Shown piece by piece: positions 1-6,109 of a stretch of 6,109 nucleotides of DNA. The notes beneath the pieces are model-generated. The model was given only the letters and a program-made list of their open reading frames with translations, made no database searches and was not told the DNA's origin. The stretch comes from Methylococcaceae bacterium. GTDB lineage: Bacteria > Pseudomonadota > Gammaproteobacteria > Methylococcales > UBA1147. Within the stretch, counting starts at the first letter, position 1, and every line of letters begins with the position of its first letter. The stretch spans positions 1-6,109 of the forward strand of contig JAKEEL010000230.1 of the NCBI GenBank assembly GCA_022616595.1, in the 5' to 3' direction. Made by a program: the position numbers and the translations under genes.

Positions 1-594
1 CCAAGCGACCGCCCCGGTGATCCCATGCTCAAGATATTGTTGGAGGTCGTCGGAATCGATGAACCGCATTTTTTGCGCGGGGTCAGCGAGGAGGATACGG
101 TCCGGTTGATCGGGCTGATGTTTCGCGACTTGATCGAAGGCATGATGACCTTGCTAAGAAGCCGCGCGGAATTGAAGAACCAATTCCGGGTTTCGGTGAC
201 GACCATCCGTCCGGTCGAGAATAATCCGCTTAAATTCTCGGTGACCGTTCAGGACGCCCTGAACGCAATGTTAAAACCGGGGCAACGAGGGTATCTCAAA
301 CCGCTTGACGCGATTCAGAACGGTTTCAAGGATATTTCCAATCATCAACTCGCGATCACGGCAGGAATCCAGGCCTCGCTGATCGATGTGTTAAAAAGGT
401 TCGACCCCGAACGCTTTGAAAAACAGATCGAGGGCGGGCTGTTCAAGAACCGTGACGCAAAATGCTGGGAAGCTTATGCGAAAGCCTATGAACATCTGGT
501 CAGCGAGGGAATCGAAAATTTTTTCGGGAACTCCTTCGTAAATGCTTACGAAAGACAGATCAAGATACTGGAATCGAAGAGTGGGCGAGGATAA
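1..594 (+). CDS. tagH: TagH/Fha-type T6SS FHA-domain protein, C-terminal part (5' end outside the window)
   Basis: The reading frame is open from the first base (PSDRPGDP precedes the first Met at 25), so this is the 3' end of a longer gene and the ATG at 25 is probably internal. The visible 197 residues match, from memory, the conserved C-terminal domain of T6SS-associated FHA proteins: an early FLRGVSEEDTVRLIGLMFRDLIEGMMTLL-like helix pair (key residues L-G-x-M-F-R and G-M-M-x-L-L-R-S-R-A-E-L-K), then NNPLKFS, a helical LDAIQNGFKDISNHQLAITAG segment with the AFxD/GFKDI-type signature, and a C-terminal E-A-Y-x-x-x-Y-E-H-L plus N-x-F-x-x-A-Y-E. The N-terminal FHA domain, which binds phosphothreonine peptides, would lie upstream. 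Family members are cytoplasmic scaffolds in T6SS assembly, in some systems activated by the PpkA/PppA threonine phosphorylation pathway; whether that applies here cannot be seen. The gene ends at TAA 592-594, followed by a non-coding gap rather than an immediate tssJ. The family call is firm; the full length is unknown. Confidence 0.88.
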   Translation, partial: PSDRPGDPMLKILLEVVGIDEPHFLRGVSEEDTVRLIGLMFRDLIEGMMTLLRSRAELKNQFRVSVTTIRPVENNPLKFSVTVQDALNAMLKPGQRGYLKPLDAIQNGFKDISNHQLAITAGIQASLIDVLKRFDPERFEKQIEGGLFKNRDAKCWEAYAKAYEHLVSEGIENFFGNSFVNAYERQIKILESKSGRG

Positions 595-730
595 GCCTCG
601 ATCCGCCGCCACGCCAGTCGGCCTTTTGGTTCGATATGCGGCCGGTTTCGTGCAACCCGACCGACGCAGGAACCGGGCGAACAAACCGATCGATTGGTGT
701 ACACTCGCAATGAAGAAATCTAACAACTTT

Positions 731-790
731 TTGCTTCAGCCGGCGCCGTGAAACTGCGCAGAGTTTCACGGGGCGTCAGCGGCTGAACAA
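731..790. repeat. Two-part inverted repeat (long stem-loop) upstream of tssK
   Basis: The inner stem is a perfect 10-bp inverted repeat, CCGTGAAACT (746-755) and AGTTTCACGG (762-771), around the 6-base loop GCGCAG. The outer stem is a perfect 8-bp repeat, TTCAGCCG (735-742) and CGGCTGAA (780-787). It can be prolonged by TTG (731-733) with CAA (788-790) if C734 is bulged. Between the stems lie 3 bases on the left and 8 on the right; G743-C744 can pair with G773-C774, leaving mainly a GTCAG bulge (775-779). There is no T-run after it on either strand, so it is not a standard intrinsic terminator. It ends 21 bases before the tssK ribosome binding site. It could be an mRNA leader structure, a REP-like dispersed palindrome, or a protein-binding site; the sequence alone does not decide. 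Confidence 0.75.
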
Positions 791-811
791 AGCGATAGCC
801 CTACCAAGTAC

Positions 812-816
812 GAGGG
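812..816 (+). promoter_or_regulatory. Ribosome binding site of tssK
   Basis: GAGGG lies 10 bases before the ATG at 827 and is the only good Shine-Dalgarno sequence in front of the tssK-tssL-tssM block. It supports the chosen tssK start and contrasts with the weak translation signals of the two downstream genes, suggesting ribosomes load mainly at tssK. Confidence 0.65.
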
Positions 817-826
817 AAAATGTAAA

Positions 827-2164
827 ATGGGTGAGAAAAACAGAGTGGTCTGGTCGGAAGGCATGTTCTTGCGGCCGCAGCATTTTCAGCAGCACGACCG
901 CTATGTCGAAAATTTGGTCACGGGTCGTTGCGCGGGGCTCCGCTTATTCGATTGGGGCTTTAACGCGCTCAGGCTGGATTCGGCGCTGCTCGGCATGGGA
1001 AAGATCGCATTGACCGAATGCAAGGGTATTTTTCAGGATGGCACCCCTTTCAATCTACCCGACGACAACCCCCTGCCGCTGCCCCTGGACATTCCGGAAG
1101 GCATCGAAAGCGGTATCGTTTATCTCGCCCTTCCGGTGCGCCGTCCCGGCTCTACCGAGGTCGACAGCAATGAATACCCGGATGCGATGGCGCGCTACCA
1201 CAGCGCCGAGGTCGAGGTTCGGGATAACAACATGGGCGCCGAGGGAAAACCGGTCCTCAACATCGGTGAATTAAAGACGCGCCTGATGCTCGAACATCAG
1301 GAAAGGTCTGGCCATATCTGTATCGGCGTGGCCCGCATTATCGAGGCCAGAACGGATAAAACGCTGGTGCTCGATACCGACTTCATTCCTCCGAATATCA
1401 ACTGTCTTGCGATACCCGTGCTGGCTGGCTTTATCAAGCAGTTGCACGGACTGCTGCATACCCGGGTCGAGGAGTTGGCCGGGCGGGTTTCGGAGGCCGG
1501 ACGCGGCGGCGTCGCGGAAATCTCGGACTTCCTTTTGTTACAGGTGGTCAATCGCCATGTTCCGTTGTTCGAGCACCTGTCGGCACTGGCCGGATACCAC
1601 CCCGAAAGCTTTTATCGCGTGGCGCTTCAATTGGCGGGAGAGCTGGCGACTTTTACCCGCGCGGATAAACGCCCGATCAGTTTCCCTGCGTACAAACACG
1701 ATGACCTGAAGCATACCTTCGCGCCGGTGATGGAGGAATTGCGCGAGTCGTTGAGCAAGGTACTCGATAAAACCGCGATTCCGATTCCGCTGAGCAAGCC
1801 GAAATACGGAATTTACGCGGCCAGGATGCCGGATATCCACCTGCTGGAGTCGGCCGTATTCGTTCTCGCGGTCAACGCAAATCTGTCGCCCGATCTGTTG
1901 CGCAGCCAGTTTCCGGCTCAGGTCAAAATCGGCCCGGTCGAGAAAATCCAGCAATTGGTTCGTTCGGCGCTGCCCGGAATCACGGTGTTGTCTTTGCCCG
2001 TGGCGCCGCGGCAGATCCCGTATCACGCGGGATTTTCGTATTTCGAATTGAGCAAAACCGGGGAACTCTGGGCAGCCATGAAAAATTCCGGGGGGTTCGC
2101 GTTCCACATCGGCGGAGAATTTCCGGGGCTCGAGTTGGAATTCTGGGCCATCCGAAGCGGTTGA
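827..2164 (+). CDS. tssK: T6SS baseplate subunit TssK
   Basis: This 445-residue protein has the usual TssK length and its N-terminal signature: W9 followed by EGMFLRPQHFQQ (11-22). In known systems TssK is a cytoplasmic trimer related to siphophage receptor-binding proteins. Its N-terminal shoulder contacts the TssF/TssG wedge and its C-terminal head contacts the cytoplasmic parts of TssL and TssM, so it joins baseplate to membrane complex. Residues 1 to about 185 fit the beta-rich shoulder. A helical middle follows (about 195-315, including FLLLQVVNRH at 235-244). The head runs from about 325 (KYGIY, 326-330) to the end, including the conserved P-x-x-Q-I-P-Y-H stretch (394-400) with YFEL (405-408), and ends with LELEFWAIR. 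No signal peptide or membrane segment is present. The ATG at 827 has a good upstream GAGGG. Nothing looks broken. The gene stops 6 bp before tssL and is probably the first gene of the tightly packed block. Confidence 0.97.
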   Translation: MGEKNRVVWSEGMFLRPQHFQQHDRYVENLVTGRCAGLRLFDWGFNALRLDSALLGMGKIALTECKGIFQDGTPFNLPDDNPLPLPLDIPEGIESGIVYLALPVRRPGSTEVDSNEYPDAMARYHSAEVEVRDNNMGAEGKPVLNIGELKTRLMLEHQERSGHICIGVARIIEARTDKTLVLDTDFIPPNINCLAIPVLAGFIKQLHGLLHTRVEELAGRVSEAGRGGVAEISDFLLLQVVNRHVPLFEHLSALAGYHPESFYRVALQLAGELATFTRADKRPISFPAYKHDDLKHTFAPVMEELRESLSKVLDKTAIPIPLSKPKYGIYAARMPDIHLLESAVFVLAVNANLSPDLLRSQFPAQVKIGPVEKIQQLVRSALPGITVLSLPVAPRQIPYHAGFSYFELSKTGELWAAMKNSGGFAFHIGGEFPGLELEFWAIRSG

Positions 2165-2170
2165 TCGACA

Positions 2171-3490
2171 GTGAAAGACGACGATCCATTTGCAAGTTTT
2201 AGCGATGACGACCGCACCGTAATCAAACCGATACCCGGCGGGCGGCGGCGCCAGCCACCTTCCGCGCCTGGCAGCGCGGTACAGCAGCCCTATTCGAGCC
2301 CTGCGCGCGGCGATCCGGCCGCCGGACTTCCGGAACGGATGGCCGGCCGCAACCAAATGGTGATCGCGGCTTTTTCACTATTGAGCTTCGCGAACCAGAT
2401 CCGAAATACGGTGGCCCATCGGGATATCGAAGGGCTTCATGCACGGATGGTCAAGGAAATCCGCCAATTCGAAAAAAAAACGTTGCAACAGGGATTTCCG
2501 CCGGAACAGGTGCAGATAGGCCGCTACGTGCTTTGTACCTTCCTCGATGAAACGGTTCAGAATACGCCTTGGGGCAGCGACAGTATCTGGGGTCACAAAA
2601 GTCTTTTGATCACCTTTCACAAGGAAGCCTTCGGCGGGAAAAAGTTCTTTCAGTATCTGAACCATCTCGCGCGGCAGCCCGGTACGAACTACGATCTGCT
2701 CGAATTACTGTATTACTGTTTGAGCCTCGGTTTTCAGGGTGAATACCGGGTGCTCGATCACGGAGCGACGCAGCTCGACCAATTGCGTGAAAATCTTTAC
2801 CTGCTGCTTAAACGGCAACGCGGCGAGTTCGATCCGGAGTTATCGATCCGCTGGGAAGGCATCAAGGACCGCCGGAATGCCTTGATCCGTTATGTCCCGC
2901 TCTGGGTGATCACTTCGGTCGCCGGCGTTTTACTGCTCGCGATTTACCTGGGCTATCTGTTTCTGATCAACCGGGATTCGGATCCTGTATTCAAGGAATT
3001 GTATGCGATCGGGCGCGAAGCCCCACCGGTAGTGCGGAGAGCGGAGCCCGCGCCCGTCCCGGCGGACTCGGCCTATCTGAATATAAGGGCTTTCCTGGCG
3101 CCGGAGATCGCCCGGCGCGAACTGGAGGTACTCGAAAACAGCGAAGGGACCGTGGTCCGGATCCGCGGCTTGTTCGACTCCGCCGAGGACCGGGTCAAGC
3201 AGCAATATTATCCGCTCTTGCAACGGGTGGCCGAAGCGCTGGTCACGGAGCCGGGGCAAATTATGGTGGCCGGTAATACCGATAGCGTTCCGATTCGCAC
3301 CCTTCAGTTCCCGTCCAATTGGCACCTGTCGGAAGGACGCGCGAAAGACGTCGCGCGCATCTTGCTCGCATCCGGCACGTTGGCGGGCCGGGTGCAATCC
3401 GAAGGCCGGGCCGACAACGAACCGGTTGCGTCCAACGACACGAAACAAGGCAAGGAACTGAACCGGCGCGTCGATATCATCCTGAGATAA
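2171..3490 (+). CDS. tssL: T6SS inner-membrane protein TssL (DotU family) with fused C-terminal OmpA-like domain
   Basis: The 439-residue protein has three visible parts. Residues 1-55 are a flexible, proline-rich N-terminus containing DDPF (4-7) and RTVIKPIPGGRRR, a usual start for this family. Residues about 58-235 are the cytoplasmic DotU domain (NQMVIAAFSLL, then CTFLDETVQNTPWG at 122-135 and the LYYCLSLGFQGEYR stretch at 180-193). A single membrane segment spans about 241-266. After a proline-rich linker (284-298) comes an OmpA-like domain (about 325-439) with the TD pair at 370-371, NWHLSEGRA (383-391) and the final NRRVDI (431-436). TssL with TssM forms the inner-membrane core of the T6SS envelope complex, and the OmpA-like part is expected to hold peptidoglycan in the periplasm. 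The position before TD, His in many relatives (GHTD), is Asn369 here. The start is GTG, 6 bp after the tssK stop, with no clear Shine-Dalgarno sequence; the next in-frame Met is residue 57 and would remove the conserved N-terminus. An A9 run occurs at 2472-2480. Confidence 0.95.
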   Translation: MKDDDPFASFSDDDRTVIKPIPGGRRRQPPSAPGSAVQQPYSSPARGDPAAGLPERMAGRNQMVIAAFSLLSFANQIRNTVAHRDIEGLHARMVKEIRQFEKKTLQQGFPPEQVQIGRYVLCTFLDETVQNTPWGSDSIWGHKSLLITFHKEAFGGKKFFQYLNHLARQPGTNYDLLELLYYCLSLGFQGEYRVLDHGATQLDQLRENLYLLLKRQRGEFDPELSIRWEGIKDRRNALIRYVPLWVITSVAGVLLLAIYLGYLFLINRDSDPVFKELYAIGREAPPVVRRAEPAPVPADSAYLNIRAFLAPEIARRELEVLENSEGTVVRIRGLFDSAEDRVKQQYYPLLQRVAEALVTEPGQIMVAGNTDSVPIRTLQFPSNWHLSEGRAKDVARILLASGTLAGRVQSEGRADNEPVASNDTKQGKELNRRVDIILR

Positions 3491-3499
3491 TCTCAACCC

Positions 3500-6109
3500 G
3501 TGCGAGCGATTGCGAATTTTTTCAAGAACACCTGGGTCATTCAGCTGATCGGCCTGATTGCAATCAGTGCATTGGTCTGGTTCGTCGGACCCTTGATCTC
3601 GATCGGCGATACGACCCCGCTCGTAACCGAATCGAGCCGCTTGTTGACGATTCTGTGCATCTTGATCCTTTGGGGACTCAATATTCTTCGCCGCCATCTG
3701 GTCGCGACCCGCAGCAATCGAAACATGATCCGGGATCTTGCCGCCCCGGAATCCGAGACTTCGCTGCTGTCACGGGCTTCCGATGAAGAAATCGGAATAT
3801 TGAGCAAGAATTTCGAAGAAGCGCTCGGCGTACTGAAAAAGAACCGCTCGAAAGGGCTCAAGGGCGGGCAGTATCTTTACGAATTGCCCTGGTATATGAT
3901 CATCGGCCCTCCGGGGTCTGGAAAAACCACGGCTTTGATCAATTCCGGGCTGAATTTCCCGCTCGCGGACAAATTCGGAAACAAATCCTTGCGCGGGGTC
4001 GGCGGCACCCGAAATTGTGACTGGTGGTTTACCGAAGATGCCGTGCTGCTCGACACAGCGGGACGCTATACGACCCAGGACAGTCATCAGGCCGTGGACC
4101 AGGCCGCCTGGCTCGGGTTTCTGGCTTTGCTAAAGAAGCACAGGCCGCGGCGTCCGCTGAACGGCGTGCTGGTTACCATGAGTGTTGCGGACATTCTGCA
4201 ACAAACCGAAGAGGAAAGGATTCTGCATGCGCGAGCGATCAGTCAAAGAATTCAGGAACTGAACCAGGAACTCGGGATCCGGATTCCTGTTTACATGCTG
4301 TTCACCAAGTGCGACCTGGTCGCGGGATTCAGCGATTTCTTCGGCAACCTGAGCAAAGAAGAGCGCGCCCGGGTTTGGGGCGAGACATTCCCGATCGAAA
4401 ATCCCGGACATCCGGTCGATTTCGCGGACTCGTTCATTGAACATTATCCCGATCTGATCGGGCGGATCGATGAACGCCTCATGTCAAGAGTTCAGGATGA
4501 GCGCGATATCCAGCGCCGCAGCTTGATTTTCGGCTTTCCGCAGCAGATGTTCATCCTCAGGGAGGCAATCCATCGTTTTCTGAGCGAGGCTTTCGGTTCC
4601 TCGCGCTACCGGTCGTCGACCCTGTTGCGCGGCGTCTATTTTACCAGCGGTACCCAGGAAGGTACGCCAATCGACCGCGTGATGGGAATTCTCGCCAAAT
4701 CGTTCAACATGGATCGTCAGTCGGTTCCAGTTTACAGCGGCCAGGGGCGGAGTTATTTCATAACCCGCTTGCTTCAGGATGTGATTTTTCAGGAATCCGG
4801 CCTGACCGGCGTGGATAAGCGTCTGGAACGCAAACAAATCTGGACGCAGAGAATCGCGCTCGGCTCGGCGATCGCTTTGATCGGAGGCGTCGTAGCGCTG
4901 TGGAGCGTGAGTTTCGGGCAGAATAAAGTCGCGATCGACGAAGAGCAAAATGTGGTTCTGCGTTACCGCGAGGTCGCGGCGGAAACCGCGCTACCGGGCG
5001 CTGATTTGAAAAATCAGCTGCCGCGTTTGAGCGCTTCGTACCAGGCAGTCAATGTTTTTCCGGAAAGCACCCCGTGGTCGATGGGTTTCGGTTTGTACCA
5101 GGGAGACAAATTGCGCCCCGCTGCAGAAGCCGGATATGAGCGGGTTCTCAGGACTTTTTTTCTTCCTGCGGTCATTGCTGAACTGGAAGCCCGGATACGC
5201 GCGGGGAGCACCGGAAATCCCGATGTGCTGTATCAACTGCTCAGGGTTTATCTGATGTTCGGCGAACCCGAAAGAATGGAGCCGCAGCTCGGACGTCCCT
5301 GGATCAGCCTCGACTGGGAAAAACGTTACCAAAACGAACCGGAAGTTCAGGATCAGTTGTTGACCCATTTGAATAATCTCCTGGCCCTTGAACTCGGCGC
5401 GGTGTCCCTCGACCAGAGCCTGATTCTGCGAACCCGGCGTATTTTGACCCAGATTCCAATTGCCGAGCAGGTGTATGCGCGGATGAAGAGCGAGGCTTTC
5501 GTCGACACCCGGCTCGATTTCAGTGCATTGAAAGCGATGGGGCAGTTCGGCGACCGTGTATTCCGTTCCTCCGATGGCGGTGATCTGGCGCGGTTGATGA
5601 TTCCGGGCTTGTTTACCCACGCCGGTTATTATCAGGTGTTCCTCAAGGAAAGCGTGATTCTCGCGAAAGAGCAGGCCAAGCAAGACTGGGTGCTCGGTAA
5701 TACCAACCCGGTCAGCCCCGCGGACGTCGAGCGTTTGCAAAGCGATCTGCAGACCTTGTATTTTCAGGATTACATCCGCTACTGGGACGATCTTCTGGCA
5801 AAAATCGAACTTCGCGAGGTGTACAGCGTCAACCAGGCGATGGACGTGCTGGAATATGCGACCGGCCCGATGTCCCCGATCAAGAATATTCTGATCGCGG
5901 TCGAAAAAAATACCGCTTTGACCAAAGCGCCGCAGGGTTCCGAGGCGGCGGTACTGAAAGCGGCCCAGGCGAAAGCCACGGGGCTCAGCGGCAGAATGGA
6001 AAAAATTCTGCAACTCGCGCGCGGCGAGGAAAAGGAACCCCTGGTCGTTAAGAACCCGGGCGAATCCGTGGAGCAGCATTTCGCGCAATTGAATGCGCAG
6101 GTACAGGGA
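3500..6109 (+). CDS. tssM: T6SS inner-membrane NTPase-domain protein TssM (IcmF family), 3' end outside the window
   Basis: The frame is open for 870 codons from GTG 3500 to the window end without a stop; family members are usually about 1,150-1,200 residues, so roughly the last quarter is missing. Two membrane segments lie near the N-terminus (about 12-33 and 47-62). A cytoplasmic NTPase domain follows, with Walker A GPPGSGKTT (136-144), Walker B-like AVLLDTAG (181-188) and TKCD (269-272). A third membrane segment is at about 452-472 (IALGSAIALIGGVVALW). The periplasmic IcmF-related region comes next, including SLDW (about residue 605) and LYQLLRVYLMFG. In known systems TssM pairs with TssL in the inner membrane and reaches through the periplasm to TssJ. 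All NTPase motifs look intact. GTG 3500 is the only plausible start: the tssL TAA lies in the same frame just upstream, and the start leaves about 11 residues before the first membrane segment, as usual. No Shine-Dalgarno sequence is visible and the gap from tssL is 9 bp, so coupled translation is likely. Confidence 0.95.
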   Translation, partial: MRAIANFFKNTWVIQLIGLIAISALVWFVGPLISIGDTTPLVTESSRLLTILCILILWGLNILRRHLVATRSNRNMIRDLAAPESETSLLSRASDEEIGILSKNFEEALGVLKKNRSKGLKGGQYLYELPWYMIIGPPGSGKTTALINSGLNFPLADKFGNKSLRGVGGTRNCDWWFTEDAVLLDTAGRYTTQDSHQAVDQAAWLGFLALLKKHRPRRPLNGVLVTMSVADILQQTEEERILHARAISQRIQELNQELGIRIPVYMLFTKCDLVAGFSDFFGNLSKEERARVWGETFPIENPGHPVDFADSFIEHYPDLIGRIDERLMSRVQDERDIQRRSLIFGFPQQMFILREAIHRFLSEAFGSSRYRSSTLLRGVYFTSGTQEGTPIDRVMGILAKSFNMDRQSVPVYSGQGRSYFITRLLQDVIFQESGLTGVDKRLERKQIWTQRIALGSAIALIGGVVALWSVSFGQNKVAIDEEQNVVLRYREVAAETALPGADLKNQLPRLSASYQAVNVFPESTPWSMGFGLYQGDKLRPAAEAGYERVLRTFFLPAVIAELEARIRAGSTGNPDVLYQLLRVYLMFGEPERMEPQLGRPWISLDWEKRYQNEPEVQDQLLTHLNNLLALELGAVSLDQSLILRTRRILTQIPIAEQVYARMKSEAFVDTRLDFSALKAMGQFGDRVFRSSDGGDLARLMIPGLFTHAGYYQVFLKESVILAKEQAKQDWVLGNTNPVSPADVERLQSDLQTLYFQDYIRYWDDLLAKIELREVYSVNQAMDVLEYATGPMSPIKNILIAVEKNTALTKAPQGSEAAVLKAAQAKATGLSGRMEKILQLARGEEKEPLVVKNPGESVEQHFAQLNAQVQG

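Larger units (their letters stand above)
595..826. other. Non-coding gap between tagH and tssK where tssJ is often found
   Basis: This 232-bp stretch holds no convincing gene. A TssJ lipoprotein needs roughly 150 or more codons with a lipobox, and neither the space nor a lipobox is present. One short reading frame, ATG 710 to TGA 749-751 (MKKSNNFLLQPAP), begins with a lysine-rich start but has no Shine-Dalgarno sequence and ends inside the stem-loop. A possible -10-like TACACT sits at 700-705, within the 8-bp palindrome GTGTACAC (697-704), but no -35 box is seen at the right spacing. A weak inverted pair CCGGTT (642-647)/AACCGG (671-676) has a 23-base loop. The dominant structure is the stem-loop at 731-790. 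The gap may carry the leader or promoter of tssK, or be the scar of a lost gene; neither is shown. Confidence 0.6.

Noticed and set aside
695..710. Possible sigma-54 promoter (GG...GC) before tssK
   Set aside because: The spacing between GG and GC is 9 bases instead of the required 10, and the flanking consensus bases do not fit.
542..751. 69-codon + strand frame overlapping the end of tagH
   Set aside because: Its first part is out-of-frame tagH sequence and the rest is Arg-rich with no Shine-Dalgarno sequence. Only the short 710-751 portion is kept, as a speculative finding.
731..790. Intrinsic transcription terminator after tagH
   Set aside because: The stem is strong, but no T-run follows on the + strand and none follows on the minus strand either, so a standard terminator is not supported.
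1538..2356. 272-codon open frame on the minus strand across tssK and tssL
   Set aside because: It is antisense to two well-supported genes, very rich in Arg, and has no family signature; an antisense shadow of codon bias.
2930..3697. 255-codon open frame on the minus strand across tssL and tssM
   Set aside because: It is antisense to the TssL membrane and OmpA-like region and the start of tssM, with composition expected of a shadow frame (many Arg, Gln, Asp) and no motif.
5155..5161. T7 run in tssM, and A7 run at 5904-5910
   Set aside because: Runs of seven are common in genes of this size and nothing else marks them as slippage sites.
4991..6088. 365-codon open frame on the minus strand
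   Set aside because: It lies fully antisense to tssM, has a low-complexity Arg/Gln/His-rich composition typical of antisense frames in GC-rich genes, and shows no recognisable domain. The + strand TssM reading is coherent throughout.

Overview
The window holds part of a type VI secretion system (T6SS) gene cluster. All genes are on the + strand, in the order tagH (3' end only), a 232-bp non-coding gap, tssK, tssL, tssM (3' end missing). Family assignment rests on protein motifs: the tssK N-terminal signature EGMFLRPQHFQQ, the DotU-plus-OmpA layout of TssL, and the two-TM/NTPase/third-TM layout of the IcmF-like TssM. GC-rich codon use, gene content and gene order fit a proteobacterium, most likely a gammaproteobacterium. 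The order resembles Fha-tssJ-tssK-tssL-tssM clusters such as the Pseudomonas aeruginosa H1-T6SS. No species can be named from this sequence.

Layout. Positions 1-594 are the C-terminal part of the FHA-domain scaffold protein TagH; its FHA domain would lie upstream of the window. Positions 595-826 contain no convincing gene. They do contain a strong two-part stem-loop (731-790) just upstream of the tssK ribosome binding site. Positions 827-2164 are tssK (baseplate-to-membrane-complex adaptor). Positions 2171-3490 are tssL (inner-membrane DotU protein with a fused periplasmic OmpA-like peptidoglycan-binding domain). From 3500 to the window end is tssM (870 codons seen, no stop reached). tssK, tssL and tssM are separated by only 6 and 9 bp and lie in the same reading frame. 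tssL and tssM both start with GTG and lack a clear Shine-Dalgarno sequence, so they are very probably one transcript with coupled translation.

How they work together. TssL and TssM are the inner-membrane core of the trans-envelope complex. In characterised systems this core is completed by the outer-membrane lipoprotein TssJ. TssK docks the phage-tail-like baseplate onto the cytoplasmic parts of TssL and TssM. TagH/Fha proteins are FHA scaffolds that in several systems read threonine phosphorylation to switch assembly on.

The main oddity is the absence of tssJ from its usual place between tagH and tssK, where a short gap with a prominent palindrome is found instead. I found no evidence in this window for a wholly new system; it is a recognisable T6SS core with a few local features worth checking.
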